From JAIEOG01 sp964611895 (GTDB taxonomy: Bacteria; Bdellovibrionota; FAC87; UBA2466), in contig CAZTDN010000003.1 in the NCBI GenBank assembly GCA_964611895.1, positions 76,439 through 140,438 of the forward strand: DNA of 64,000 nucleotides. The letters run 5' to 3'. The translations under genes and the position numbers were made by a program. The notes beneath the pieces were generated by a model. The model ran no database searches, had not been told where the DNA came from, and saw nothing but the letters and a program-made list of their open reading frames with translations. Below, one piece after another: positions 16,997-26,792 of the stretch (positions within the stretch are counted from its first letter, which is position 1; every line of letters starts with the position of its first letter).

Positions 16997-18580
16997 ATGG
17001 TGCGTGGGCAGAGTATATTTCGTTTAACTCATTGTGTCGCTTTATTCACAGTCACACTGACTACCGGTGGCTGTTTCCTCAACCGCAAAGCGATTGAACA
17101 AGCGACCTCCCAGCTCAAAGTCACGGCAACTTGGACAGACAGTGAAACGCCCCTACTCACCGATCGAGAAAAGATCCTGGCCCAAATTTGGAACAACAAT
17201 AAGGCCCGACAAAGGAATCTATTCACCAGCGCTTCGTTCACTCCTTTCGTTTTGTATAACTTTCAAATCATCGCGCACCCACTTCTGGACTACGCTGTTG
17301 CCAACAGGCGCCCCGGGTACTTGGACGATATCGCGGGTATTTCTCTCTTAGCTTTGGACAAACTACAGACTGTAAACAAATATTGGTATTTCACTGGAGA
17401 CTACAGCGCAAACTCTGGATACGCTCTCCTTCCCTTGAGCAAATCCCGACGCCTCTGGCTCGAAGCCAATGGAAAAGAGTCAGTCCTTGCCTCTTCCCAG
17501 TTTATCTACCTCATTTCTCACGAAATTCGCCTCTTCACCGAAGCGGGCAGCGAAGCAACGCCCGCAATGAACCGAGTGATTTCTTCCTATCTCCCCATAG
17601 TGCTCGACCAGATGGATCACTGGAACTCTGGCGACAACGACGGAATCTGGCAGGTTATCGGGTGGAGATGTACGGACACTAAGCGTCACACCTTGGTGGA
17701 CTTTACCAACCGCGCGTACTTAAAGCAGCTCGGCAGCAACAAGTCGTATTGCAATTACCTCGATGATGGAATTCTGCAAATAGGAGCGGCTGCGGTGGAA
17801 CTGCTATCGGCAAACAAAACTGACCCGCGAAAAGTCCCTCTGAGCTTGATGAACCGAATGGGCCTGGCGAGTATCGCACTTACGGTGCTCAAACTTTTCG
17901 AGCAACGATTAGAGAATACGCTGGTTACCGATTTCAAAGGACGGCGGTTGACCGGAGCAACTCTGGATGCCGGGGCCTGGAAAGACCATGTCGACTTTCG
18001 CTACTCAGATCTGGTTCAGCTAAGTTTTCCAGAACCTGAGCGCAAACCTGCCGCTGCGCCTAAACCTGCCGCAAATGTCTCTTGGGATTTAGGCCATGGC
18101 ATGCGTTTGGTGCCTGTTTTGAATAGCTATGCACTCGCCAAGGACCTGATTGACACTCGTTTTTCGGCTGAAGAATGGATGGAGAAATTCTCCAACCAGA
18201 TAGCCTACCGAGTCTTTAACAAAAATCTGAGCCGCCCTCTATTTGCAAATTACCTCGATGGTTCCAACGGTTGGTATAGAGTGAACTACTCCGGGCGTTC
18301 CGGGTGGGGATATTCTCCGTCGGGATTATCGGCCGAGTGGCTCCTTGCTGGCTACTGCAGTTGGAAAAAATTTAACCCGGACCTAGACACCGTTTGTGAA
18401 CGCGTGTGGGCAATGGCGCGGTCGACGGATCCTAGCCTGGTCGCCCATAGAACTCAGTACTTTGAAGATGGACTCTTTTCCAATTACGCTCCATCCCATC
18501 GGGTGATTTTTGACACCAAACCCACGAGCACTTCTCTCTATATGTTGCGATTCCTCGCAGCGCTTGAATCCAAAGAATAA
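16997..18580 (+). CDS. Lipoprotein of unknown function, probable alpha-helical fold
   Basis: 527 residues. The N-terminus (FRLTHCVALFTVTLTTGGC) ends in a lipobox GGC, so it is probably lipid-anchored. The mature part is rich in aromatic residues and helices, with a proline/alanine linker (PERKPAAAPKPAANVSW) near residue 355 dividing two halves. It ends 2 bases from the convergent MBOAT gene. The composition (many Trp/Tyr/Asn, helix-loop repeats) recalls alpha/alpha-toroid carbohydrate-active proteins, but I see no diagnostic motif and do not assign a function. Confidence 0.55.
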   Translation: MVRGQSIFRLTHCVALFTVTLTTGGCFLNRKAIEQATSQLKVTATWTDSETPLLTDREKILAQIWNNNKARQRNLFTSASFTPFVLYNFQIIAHPLLDYAVANRRPGYLDDIAGISLLALDKLQTVNKYWYFTGDYSANSGYALLPLSKSRRLWLEANGKESVLASSQFIYLISHEIRLFTEAGSEATPAMNRVISSYLPIVLDQMDHWNSGDNDGIWQVIGWRCTDTKRHTLVDFTNRAYLKQLGSNKSYCNYLDDGILQIGAAAVELLSANKTDPRKVPLSLMNRMGLASIALTVLKLFEQRLENTLVTDFKGRRLTGATLDAGAWKDHVDFRYSDLVQLSFPEPERKPAAAPKPAANVSWDLGHGMRLVPVLNSYALAKDLIDTRFSAEEWMEKFSNQIAYRVFNKNLSRPLFANYLDGSNGWYRVNYSGRSGWGYSPSGLSAEWLLAGYCSWKKFNPDLDTVCERVWAMARSTDPSLVAHRTQYFEDGLFSNYAPSHRVIFDTKPTSTSLYMLRFLAALESKE

Positions 18581-18582
18581 GC

Positions 18583-20013
18583 TCAGAACTGAAAGTACAA
18601 AAAAGGCGTAGGTGGTAGGTCCGGACTTCCGATCGGAACAGTGGCCGCAAAAAGCAGTAGTGCCGCAGACCATTGCCAGGGCGTGGGGGCCTCGAGGTTC
18701 TCTAGAGACTGAGCGTCAAAAAAGCGCTCCGCATAAAAACAAAACACCAAGCCGCAAGAACAACTGATCGCGGCTCCCCAATCCGAAACCAGGCTTTGCA
18801 GAGGCAGCAAATGGACATTATCCCCCTGCGCTGCGGTCATGGACGCCAGAACGGATAGAGCCTGCCCCATGTTCTCGGAGCGGAAAAAAACCCATCCCAC
18901 CAGAACAACCCACAACATCAGCAATCGCCGCGTCCAAGCCGGTGCAAACCCCAACGCCATTCGCTCTACACACAGCCACCCACCATGCAAAGCGCCCCAA
19001 ACGATAAATGTCCAGTTTGCGCCATGCCATGCTCCTCCAATGAGCATAGTCAGAAACAAGTTGATGTAGGTTCGAACCTTGCCTTTGCGACTGCCCCCCA
19101 GCGGAACATATAAATAATCGCGTAACCAAGTAGACAGACTGATATGCCATCGCCTCCAGAAATCTTGCAGATCCGAAGCCAGATAAGGTCGATTAAAATT
19201 AGTCGGGAACTGGAATCCCAAGCAAACACCCAGTCCAATTGCCATTAAAGAGTATCCATAGAAATCAAAATAGATTTGCATGGCGTACGCTATCGAGCCA
19301 ATCCAAGCGGCCCCGAATCCCGGAGGTGATCCCGAATCAAAGGCAAGAGGAACAAAAACAGCGTACGCATCGGCAAAACCGCACTTTAGAAACAACCCAA
19401 ACGCAAACAGCACCAACCCGGCCTGGACCCGCATTCCCCGATATCCAGAAAACTGGCCTACCATATCCCGGTAGCGGACGATCGGACCGGCAACAAAACG
19501 GGGAAACATCCCAATAAATGCAAAAAACTCATCGGCGCGTTTAGGGGGGATTACCCTCCCCCAGTAAACATCAATGACAAAGCTCAAAGACTCAAAAGTA
19601 TAAAACGAAATCCCAGGGGGAAGACTGGCGGGAATAAACTCGTGCAGCTTTGCCATCTGCTGAGCGAGGTCAGGAGAAAAAGCAGCGATATTGGCAGTGA
19701 AGAAAGTCCAATACTTAAACACGCTCAACAAAGCGAGATTCTGCCCAATGGAGAGACACAGAATCATTTTGCGAAATCGAACTCTCTCCGAACGGCTCAA
19801 AAGCGAAGCCCAAACAAAATCAAAACAAATACAGATCAAAAATGGAACAAGCCACCATTGCTCCGAGTACCCGTAGAAGATCAACGTGGAAAAAAACAAG
19901 CACAGTCGAGGAGCGGCGCTGTACTTGTTTCCTGAAGCAACCAAAGCGAAGCGGTGCGCCAAAAGCGCAAGGGGCAAAAACAGAAACAGAAAAGCGCTGT
20001 CGGTAAACTGCAT
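18583..20013 (-). CDS. MBOAT-family O-acyltransferase (AlgI-like)
   Basis: About 476 residues, polytopic. It starts like AlgI/DltB proteins (MQFTDSAFLFLFLPLALLAH) and carries the MBOAT hallmarks: DFWRRWHISLSTWLRDYLYVPLGG, and the catalytic-His region GAWHGANWTFIVWGALHG. Such proteins pass acetyl or other acyl groups across the inner membrane to cell-surface polymers. I chose ATG 20013 because family members begin at this motif; ATG 20040 would add nine residues. It is divergent from an SGNH hydrolase gene, the usual partner that completes O-acetylation. The acceptor polymer is not evident. Confidence 0.9.
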   Translation of the reverse strand: MQFTDSAFLFLFLPLALLAHRFALVASGNKYSAAPRLCLFFSTLIFYGYSEQWWLVPFLICICFDFVWASLLSRSERVRFRKMILCLSIGQNLALLSVFKYWTFFTANIAAFSPDLAQQMAKLHEFIPASLPPGISFYTFESLSFVIDVYWGRVIPPKRADEFFAFIGMFPRFVAGPIVRYRDMVGQFSGYRGMRVQAGLVLFAFGLFLKCGFADAYAVFVPLAFDSGSPPGFGAAWIGSIAYAMQIYFDFYGYSLMAIGLGVCLGFQFPTNFNRPYLASDLQDFWRRWHISLSTWLRDYLYVPLGGSRKGKVRTYINLFLTMLIGGAWHGANWTFIVWGALHGGWLCVERMALGFAPAWTRRLLMLWVVLVGWVFFRSENMGQALSVLASMTAAQGDNVHLLPLQSLVSDWGAAISCSCGLVFCFYAERFFDAQSLENLEAPTPWQWSAALLLFAATVPIGSPDLPPTPFLYFQF

Positions 20014-20064
20014 CTGGGTTTTTCCCGGGTTCGAGTTCATCTTAGCATACCTAAACAGCCCTGC

Positions 20065-20070
20065 TATAAT
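20065..20070 (+). promoter_or_regulatory. Probable -10 box before the SGNH gene
   Basis: TATAAT ends 8 bases before the ATG at 20079, so the transcript would have almost no leader. The -35 region is weak (TTAGCA at 17-base spacing). Confidence 0.35.
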
Positions 20071-20078
20071 CCCCGCAG

Positions 20079-21170
20079 ATGCCCAGACACTCTCTGCCTA
20101 TCCTTCGTATTCTGCTCACGTTGGCGGCCTGCGTTGGAATCCTAGAATACCGATTGCGGTACCGCGAGCGCGCTATTCTGCAGACCGGCACGGTGTTCGA
20201 TCACCGTCTAGCTTTGCGCGTTCAATCGTGTGGTTTAAAGCCAGACAGGACACTAGGTTGGGTTCCGACCGAAGCGCTGTCCGGATTGCCCAATAGGTAC
20301 CGCACGCAGGTGACCCTCACACCCGGAGGATTTCGTTCGACGGGTTCGACTGAAAACGCCAACTCCCCTTGGCTCACAGTGGGAGACTCCTACACTTTTG
20401 GGGATCAAGTCTCGGATTCGGACACTTGGCCCAGCCGCTTGCAGGCTCAGACCACCCACTCCGTCGTCAACGCGGGCGTTTGCGGGTATGGGCTCGACCA
20501 GTCTGTGTTGAGGGCTGAAGCACTTATCAAAGAGCTCCACCCCGAGGTGTTAATCCTGGGCGTGTTTTACTTGGGACTTCAGTATGACGTCCAAGCGAGT
20601 CAGGCAGCGCCTTACTACCTCCCCAAACCCTACTTCAGATGGATAGATTCAGAATTGGAACTGGAAACAGCCCATCTTTCCAGAGCGGAGCCTTGGACTT
20701 TGCATATCGATGCAATACATTCTGCATTGGGCCGGAGTTTTCTGGCGGATCGAATCCTTGGTAAACTGGCTCCAAAATGGTGGAAAACACCTCTCACCGA
20801 AAAGCCCGCCGAGGCAACGGCACAAGACCCCGCTGCTCTGGCATGCGCGATTCTTAAACGCTTCAAAGAACGTGTCGCTTCAAGAGTTCCCCGTACACTA
20901 GTCGTATTGCAGTATGGGCCTGAGCCGAGCCCAGATAATTTCTCCCAGATGGCACAGCTAAAAGCCTGTGGAGAAAAAATGGCACTAGAAATTGTGGATA
21001 CCTGGCCCTCAATCGCTGAAGTTAAAAAGCGTGGCGAAAAAGCCTACCAAGAACTTTGGTCAGGAGGACACATGAGCGGCACCGGCAACCAGCTCGTCGC
21101 GGACTTGATTTCCAGCCAGTTGAACAAAAGCGAAGGCCAGAGACCAAAAAGGTCTCTGGCCAGCTTTTGA
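20079..21170 (+). CDS. SGNH/GDSL-family hydrolase or O-acetyltransferase partner (AlgX/AlgJ-like role)
   Basis: 363 residues with an N-terminal membrane anchor or signal (LRILLTLAACVGILEY). Block I is TVGDSYTFGDQVSDSDTW with the nucleophile Ser, block II NAGVCGYG holds the oxyanion Gly, and a late GHMSGTGNQLVADLI supplies the catalytic His. SGNH proteins paired with MBOATs catalyse the periplasmic acetyl transfer to polysaccharide. The divergent MBOAT next door supports this role. The transcription terminator is encoded inside the last dozen codons. Confidence 0.75.
   Translation: MPRHSLPILRILLTLAACVGILEYRLRYRERAILQTGTVFDHRLALRVQSCGLKPDRTLGWVPTEALSGLPNRYRTQVTLTPGGFRSTGSTENANSPWLTVGDSYTFGDQVSDSDTWPSRLQAQTTHSVVNAGVCGYGLDQSVLRAEALIKELHPEVLILGVFYLGLQYDVQASQAAPYYLPKPYFRWIDSELELETAHLSRAEPWTLHIDAIHSALGRSFLADRILGKLAPKWWKTPLTEKPAEATAQDPAALACAILKRFKERVASRVPRTLVVLQYGPEPSPDNFSQMAQLKACGEKMALEIVDTWPSIAEVKKRGEKAYQELWSGGHMSGTGNQLVADLISSQLNKSEGQRPKRSLASF
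21135..21168. terminator. Rho-independent terminator overlapping the SGNH gene end
   Basis: An 11-bp perfect stem (GGCCAGAGACC / GGTCTCTGGCC) with an AAAAA loop, followed by AGCTTTT. It lies within the coding sequence, ending at the stop codon. The A-rich loop and the T-run on the other strand also allow it to serve the convergent gene. Confidence 0.8.
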
Positions 21171-21182
21171 AATGGTCAACAA

Positions 21183-22358
21183 CTAGTTCTGTAGGCGCAG
21201 GTTCAAAATACCCGCCTGAATGAATTCAGGGCGGATAGTTTTGCTACCATTGCCTTGTGGAATCACAGGGTAAAACGACAAGATTCCATCGCTACCGCGC
21301 ACAAATCCATACCAGTCACTTCCGTTCGGAGCTAAGCCCGAAAAGGTAACCGCATGTTTCATGGACGCACTGTGACAACGCATGCAACTGTCTTTGTCGA
21401 CGTGCACAAAGGCCAAATTGGCATTGTTCGGCACAATGTGGAATGCAGCTTTTGTGGCTGGAGCCGAAGGTGCTTCCGCCATTTGCCGCCATTGCTCGCC
21501 GCGAACCGAAACAAAAGGCGTCTGCAAGAGGCGAACTACGAACTGCTCCGGGACTTCGGGCAAGTAATCAATGGCCGCGTAGTCTGTTTCGAACGCATTG
21601 CCTCCCATCACACCGTCGGCGAGGTACTGGACCGGAAGCACATGGCCCTCGGAAAGGTAATCCACGAATGCTTCGACCTTTTTATCCCCTCGGAACTCTT
21701 CGGTTTGAGCAAGTTTCTCAGAGCGCTGGTACAGTTCATCGACGTTACGGAATGGCCGCAGCGAGTCCATCACCCAACCTTTCTCCAAGCCCTTGGCTTC
21801 CTTAGTGCGTAAACGCACTTCGAAGACATGGTGGAGATTTTTTGGATCGCGGACCAGGAGAACTTCTCCAAAAGTAGTCCCCACGGGGAACTCCCATCGG
21901 TAACTTCCTTCCAAGGCGGAGTTTCCGTTAGCTGGTTGAACAAATTCACGCCAAACTTGGATTTTTTCGTCGTTGGCGCGTGTTTCCCCTTTGGGAGCAG
22001 GCAAGATCATGAACTTGAACGAAGCCGCATTCGAAGCGTCTCGCAATCCTGCTGGGCTCTTCCAGGGAAAGAACATATTCGGCTCGGTGTAACCTGTTCC
22101 ACCGGGAGAAACATGAAATCCGGTAAACGTTCCACTGAATTCATCAATCTGAAACATGCGAGGCATTTCGTGTTCAGAATAGAAAACCATTTCAGGGATA
22201 CGGGAGATGAGATCCGCGTTTCCGGTTCGCTGAATGTAACCTTCGTAGGTCTTTTGATCAGCGCTCGATACGAGTTGTAACGGGCGCTTTGGTGTGGAGT
22301 CGGCATTGGCTCCGACGACAGAAATGAGCACACAAAGGCCCACTATTTTTTTCAACAT
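21183..22358 (-). CDS. Secreted protein with a single c-type heme motif
   Basis: 391 residues from ATG 22358, preceded by GGAGG. The signal peptide (LKKIVGLCVLISVVGANA) targets the periplasm. Near the C-terminus SCMRCHSASMKH is a CxxCH heme-c attachment site, followed by possible distal ligands. The central region has no recognised domain. It may be a periplasmic monoheme redox or sensor protein. Separated from its downstream neighbour by a terminator hairpin. Confidence 0.6.
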   Translation of the reverse strand: MLKKIVGLCVLISVVGANADSTPKRPLQLVSSADQKTYEGYIQRTGNADLISRIPEMVFYSEHEMPRMFQIDEFSGTFTGFHVSPGGTGYTEPNMFFPWKSPAGLRDASNAASFKFMILPAPKGETRANDEKIQVWREFVQPANGNSALEGSYRWEFPVGTTFGEVLLVRDPKNLHHVFEVRLRTKEAKGLEKGWVMDSLRPFRNVDELYQRSEKLAQTEEFRGDKKVEAFVDYLSEGHVLPVQYLADGVMGGNAFETDYAAIDYLPEVPEQFVVRLLQTPFVSVRGEQWRQMAEAPSAPATKAAFHIVPNNANLAFVHVDKDSCMRCHSASMKHAVTFSGLAPNGSDWYGFVRGSDGILSFYPVIPQGNGSKTIRPEFIQAGILNLRLQN

Positions 22359-22536
22359 AGGTATGTCCTCCAATTTGACACTGGTAGAAAAACCCAACCC
22401 ATAGCTTTTCTGATTTTTAGATTCTTTTTAATGCTTCTCGACGGCTGGAATGTCAACCCGTTTTGGAAATTAGAATTAACTTTTTTCAGGAAATATTCTC
22501 TATCAAAGCGGCGAAATACCGTCGATAAAACTGTTA

Positions 22537-23277
22537 TCAACGAGAGTTCTTCCTAGGATACCCGATCAAATATCGAAACGTTGGACCACGCTTGACCGAG
22601 ATAAATCCAATTTCCCACTGATATATTCCGTTCCGGTGTTGGGCGATTAATTCTTCCATTTCCGATGGAGAATAAACACGAAAACAGGATACGAATCCAT
22701 CCCACAGAACCGCCAGCGGGATAAATGGCAACACGTAGGTGAGTAATACTCGCTTCCACTCGAAGGGCCGAATAAAGGGCGTTACTATAAACAAAAGTAG
22801 CACCGCTGAAACAACCATCAACAGCCCGGAAAAACTTCGACTCACCACTTCAAGAACTGCAATTCCCTGCCCGTCCTTCACAGCGTCGTTCATTATCTGT
22901 TTGGCCTGAGTTGGTCTAAAGTGATGAAGCCGATTGCACAATAAACGAAACCCCGGTTGATCCTCGGGGACTTCCTTGGAACCAATCGCACCCTGTGGAA
23001 CGGAAACAACCTCAACGGGGTAACGCTCCTGGGTCTGCATCAACCGAGCGACGGTAGCAAGCAACCCCCCACTACCAGGAAAAAGATCTACAATTCGTCT
23101 TTCGGCACAGGTCTGCATTGCCCAGTGCAATCGACTCACAAAGTTCGAGAAAAATGAAGGAGCGAAGCCAGAGAGGATTTGAAGATACTCCTGTCGATAG
23201 CGCCGCAGAGTCGCAGGAAAACCCGGGAGGTCTTCCAATTCAACCCAATGTTTTCGCTTCAGCCAGTGTTCGAGCAT
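22537..23277 (-). CDS. Methyltransferase-like membrane protein
   Basis: 246 residues. The first half shows a degenerate SAM-binding pattern (RIVDLFPGSGGLLATVARLM) and a FRLLCNRLHHFRPTQAKQIM block that I recall from an uncharacterised methyltransferase-like family. The second half has two close transmembrane helices (SGLLMVVSAVLLLFIVTPF and VLLTYVLPFIPLAVLWDG) followed by RVYSPSEMEELI and YQWEIGFI. It is the last gene of a minus-strand operon, 22 bases after the MFS gene. Whether it still methylates is unclear. Confidence 0.55.
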   Translation of the reverse strand: MLEHWLKRKHWVELEDLPGFPATLRRYRQEYLQILSGFAPSFFSNFVSRLHWAMQTCAERRIVDLFPGSGGLLATVARLMQTQERYPVEVVSVPQGAIGSKEVPEDQPGFRLLCNRLHHFRPTQAKQIMNDAVKDGQGIAVLEVVSRSFSGLLMVVSAVLLLFIVTPFIRPFEWKRVLLTYVLPFIPLAVLWDGFVSCFRVYSPSEMEELIAQHRNGIYQWEIGFISVKRGPTFRYLIGYPRKNSR

Positions 23278-23299
23278 AGCCGGTGATAAATTTTATCAT

Positions 23300-24580
23300 C
23301 TACTCGACTTGAGTGGGTAGAATTCCTTTTTTCTGATAGATGGGGCGCAGCTGCGCACGAAGTTTTGGCAACCCCCTGCCGAAAACCAGGCCACTCAATA
23401 GACAAATAGAACCGCAAACACCAAATGTCTCCGCAGCGCCAATCTCACCAGCTAGAACCCCACAGAAAAGACTTCCAAACGGCGCCATCCCCATGAAGCA
23501 TAAACTAAAAAGACTCATCACCCGACCGCGTTTATCATCGTCAACTATCGTCTGCAGGACTGTATTGCACGAGGCCAGCAACAAAACCGTGGAGCACCCC
23601 GTTACCATCAAAAAGATCACTGAGAGGAAAAAATGGCGAGAAAAACAGAGCAAACAGAGTCCAACACCTAAAGTAATGGAAGCTCGGAGAATCACTCGGG
23701 ACAGGCCTAATACACTCTTTCGAGAAGCCAGGTAAAGACTGCCGGAAAGCGCCCCCAGACCTGAAGCTCCAAGTAGAAACCCTAAGGTGCGTTCATTCCC
23801 AAGCAAAACTTTATCAGCGATGATGGGCATGAGCACCGACTGCGAAGTAAACATCAGGCTCGCCACGGCGACCAAAAAAAGCAGAGAACGAATCGCGGGA
23901 GTGCCGTGAGCATACTGTAACCCCTGCCTCATCGCTATCCACGCCGAGGGATGTGTTAAATGAGGACGAGGTTGCACCCGAATGAGAAACAGCGAAATCA
24001 AGACTGCAAAATAGCTCAGGGCATCGATCAAAAAACAAAATCCCTCTCCCACATAAAAGATCAAAAACCCCGCGAGACTTGGCCCCACAAGACGCGCTGT
24101 GTGAACCATGGATGAGTTCAAAGCAATGGCGTTGCTCAAGTCTTTTCGGTCATCGACCATTTCGATAAGAAAGGACTGCCTTGCAGGCATATCGACAGCA
24201 TTGACCACGCCCTGAAAGGCCTGCAGCACAAAAATCCAAGGAATCGTGATTTTTTCACTCAGAGCCAAGTAGGCAAGCGCAAACGACTGCAACATGGACA
24301 ATGCTTGTGTCGCCAATAGCACCTGATGGCGATTAGCTCGATCCATCCAAACTCCAGCAAATGGAGTAACTAGAAAAATCGGAATTTGACTGACAAAACC
24401 GACTAACCCCAAAACCGAAGCAGCGTAACCCGCACCAGCATGCCGACAAAGCTTATACACAAGCCAGCTCGTCGCGACGGTGGTTATCCAAGAACCGATA
24501 AGCGAGACGATCTGCCCGGAGTAAAACAGCCTAAAATTTCTATGGCGAAGGGCTCGACCGATGGAGTACATACCGGCCAC
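23300..24580 (-). CDS. MFS exporter (EntS/MFS_3-like)
   Basis: 426 residues with about 12 transmembrane segments. It opens with the MFS_3 pattern ALRHRNFRLFYSGQIVSLIGSWI and has the loop motif AGVWMDRANRHQVLL. Related proteins export siderophores and small metabolites. The start is GTG 24580 (6 bases after the previous stop) or ATG 24571. It sits between the OpuC-type permease and the methyltransferase-like gene, suggesting export of a product or toxic intermediate of the operon (inference). Confidence 0.8.
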   Translation of the reverse strand: MAGMYSIGRALRHRNFRLFYSGQIVSLIGSWITTVATSWLVYKLCRHAGAGYAASVLGLVGFVSQIPIFLVTPFAGVWMDRANRHQVLLATQALSMLQSFALAYLALSEKITIPWIFVLQAFQGVVNAVDMPARQSFLIEMVDDRKDLSNAIALNSSMVHTARLVGPSLAGFLIFYVGEGFCFLIDALSYFAVLISLFLIRVQPRPHLTHPSAWIAMRQGLQYAHGTPAIRSLLFLVAVASLMFTSQSVLMPIIADKVLLGNERTLGFLLGASGLGALSGSLYLASRKSVLGLSRVILRASITLGVGLCLLCFSRHFFLSVIFLMVTGCSTVLLLASCNTVLQTIVDDDKRGRVMSLFSLCFMGMAPFGSLFCGVLAGEIGAAETFGVCGSICLLSGLVFGRGLPKLRAQLRPIYQKKGILPTQVE

Positions 24581-24586
24581 AATACA

Positions 24587-26068
24587 TCACCGATTAGGCT
24601 TGAGCCGCAATCCCCGAGGAATAAAATATTTTTCAGAACATTCAAACAACAGCTGGACGAGCAGAGCCAAGACAGCCGCCGGAACAGCTCCCAATAGTAT
24701 GAGCGAGATATCGTCCCTTCGTATGCCCATCAAAATAGGCTCTCCGTAGCCACCGGCTCCAATGATTGCTCCAAGTGTGGCTGTGCCCACATTAATCACC
24801 GCGGTGGTTTTCACCCCGGCTAAGATCGCGCGCGATGCTAGCGGAAGCTCAATCTTCAAAAGACGAACCCACCTAGGCAATCCAATGGCCTCTGCAGACT
24901 CCAAAAGCGAAAGCGGTATATCCTTCAACCCTGTGTAGGTATTGCGCAATATTGGCAATAGCCCATAAAGGAAGAGCGCGACCAGTGCAGGACGGGAACC
25001 AATTCCCAAAAACGGAATCATGAACACGAGTAATGCCAGCGATGGTATCGTTTGCACAACTCCTGTAGCTGCGAGAATGACTTCACCCACCGTCGGCCGA
25101 AGGTAGGCTATTACTCCCAGCGGCACCGCAACCAGAATAGTAAAGATCAACGAGACGACGACTAAGTACAAATGCTCTCGCGTATATCGCCAGAACAGTC
25201 CAGACTCGTGTTTCTCAACGTTTCCACCCAATAGCCCTTGGGATCGCAAAAACTCGACAGCAATTTCCCGCTCACCCTGTTTTTGGAGTTTTGCGGCTTG
25301 ATTGAGGGATATCATCACGGACTCGGGGATTTTCCCTGAAAGGCCCTTCAATCCCTGAATAAACTCTGGATGCGTTTTCTCCAGTTCAGCGCGGTAGATG
25401 TAGAGCGCATCGTAACGGGGAAACAGACGCTTATCATCATCCAGCATCTTGAGCCGGTAATAACCCACTTCGGCGTCTGTAGAATAAACATCCGTTACAT
25501 CAATAGAACCGGCGTCGAGTCCCAGGTAAGCCATCTCATGTTCCATGCCACGCACGCGGGCCCCTTCCAATGCGTAGAGCTTTTTCAGCGATGGCCATCC
25601 CTCGGCGCGGTTCATAAACTCATGGCTAAACCCAAAACGAAGCTGCGGAAACTTGCTCAGATCCGAAATCTTGTTCAAGCCCAGCCTAGCCGCTGTTTCC
25701 TTCCCCACGCCAATCGCATAGGTATTATTAAAACCTAACGGATCGAGAGCTTTGAGTCCCATCCGGCCCAGTTCCTGACGAATACTAGCAAGATCTGCGT
25801 CCACTTTTCCCACGAGCAATTCTTGAACCAACGTCCCCGTATACTCGGCATAAACGTCAATATCCGCACGTAGCAGAGCCTTCCAAACCACTTGAGTACC
25901 GCCAAGGCCCAAAGAGTGCTTCGCCTTCCCGCCCGATTGTTCAGCCAAAACGGTAGCGATCTCCCCAAGGAGCGCGGATTCGATATTCGCTTTGGATCCG
26001 ACTTTGACAGGAACGGAGGCCCAGCTTGATACACAGATCAAGGGCACCAACACAGCCATCTTAAACAT
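24587..26068 (-). CDS. Quaternary-amine ABC transporter, fused substrate-binding and permease protein (OpuC/OpuF-like)
   Basis: 493 residues. A signal sequence precedes an OpuAC/ProX-like binding domain (VKVGSKANIESALLGEIATVLAEQ; DVYAEYTGTLVQELL; VYSTDAEVGYYRLKMLDDD), about residues 20-275. Then comes a five- to six-helix BPD permease (about 300-480) with the EAA loop ESAEAIGLPRWVRLLKIELPLASRAILAG. This binding-then-permease fusion is a known OpuC/OpuF-type architecture for glycine betaine, choline, carnitine or similar compounds. The start overlaps the ATPase gene by 8 bases. Substrate is inferred. Confidence 0.85.
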   Translation of the reverse strand: MFKMAVLVPLICVSSWASVPVKVGSKANIESALLGEIATVLAEQSGGKAKHSLGLGGTQVVWKALLRADIDVYAEYTGTLVQELLVGKVDADLASIRQELGRMGLKALDPLGFNNTYAIGVGKETAARLGLNKISDLSKFPQLRFGFSHEFMNRAEGWPSLKKLYALEGARVRGMEHEMAYLGLDAGSIDVTDVYSTDAEVGYYRLKMLDDDKRLFPRYDALYIYRAELEKTHPEFIQGLKGLSGKIPESVMISLNQAAKLQKQGEREIAVEFLRSQGLLGGNVEKHESGLFWRYTREHLYLVVVSLIFTILVAVPLGVIAYLRPTVGEVILAATGVVQTIPSLALLVFMIPFLGIGSRPALVALFLYGLLPILRNTYTGLKDIPLSLLESAEAIGLPRWVRLLKIELPLASRAILAGVKTTAVINVGTATLGAIIGAGGYGEPILMGIRRDDISLILLGAVPAAVLALLVQLLFECSEKYFIPRGLRLKPNR

Positions 26069-26792
26069 TCAAACCTCGACTGGCGTGGATAAAACCCGTC
26101 ACAAAGGGTTCACTAGGCTGCGCTATGAGGCTTTCGAACGATCCTTGCTGAACAATGTGGCCATCGCGCATCAGCGCAATGCGGTCTCCGAAGTAATTCG
26201 CCTCTCCAAGATCGTGGGTCACTAGGATCACGGTCTTGTGGAGATCTCGAAAAATCTGTCTCAAATCTTGTTGGAGTTCTGAACGGATCAAGGGATCGAG
26301 GGCGCCCATCGGCTCGTCCAAGAGTAATACTTCGGGATCGAGTAGGAGTGCACGCATCAAGCTTACCCTTTGCCTCTGCCCTCCGGAGAGTTGACTTGGA
26401 AACTGCGCTAGGCACTTGGCAGGCAGTTTGGTGAGTTGTAACAATTCTTCTATGCGAGCAAGCAGCTTTGATTCCTCTATGTGGAGATAGCGGCCCAATA
26501 GCAGAATATTTCCTCGCGCGCTCATGTGAGGAAACAAACCGCCATCCTGATTGACGTACCCCATGCGCCGACGAAGCAGCATGCTATTACTCGGCAAGAG
26601 CTCGGTTTCATCGAAAAACACCCGACCTTCATCAGGAGTGATCAATCCCATGAGAATGCGAAGCAGAGTGGATTTTCCAGAACCACTCTGGCCTATGAGA
26701 ACGCTGGTTTGACCTTGGGGAATGTGCAAATGGGTTGGGCGAAGCGCGTACCCTCCGCCGTACTTTTTAGCAACGCCTTCCAGCCGAAACAT
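26061..26792 (-). CDS. ATPase of the quaternary-amine ABC transporter
   Basis: 243 residues with Walker A GQSGSGKST, signature LSGGQRQR, Walker B VLLLDEPMGALD and switch THD. The EPMGALDPLIRSELQQDL stretch is typical of the OpuA/ProV/OpuCA group. No C-terminal CBS domains are present, unlike many ProV/OpuCA proteins, so osmotic gating through CBS is probably absent. It is located between the aldehyde dehydrogenase and the fused permease, abutting the former. Confidence 0.88.
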   Translation of the reverse strand: MFRLEGVAKKYGGGYALRPTHLHIPQGQTSVLIGQSGSGKSTLLRILMGLITPDEGRVFFDETELLPSNSMLLRRRMGYVNQDGGLFPHMSARGNILLLGRYLHIEESKLLARIEELLQLTKLPAKCLAQFPSQLSGGQRQRVSLMRALLLDPEVLLLDEPMGALDPLIRSELQQDLRQIFRDLHKTVILVTHDLGEANYFGDRIALMRDGHIVQQGSFESLIAQPSEPFVTGFIHASRGLNV

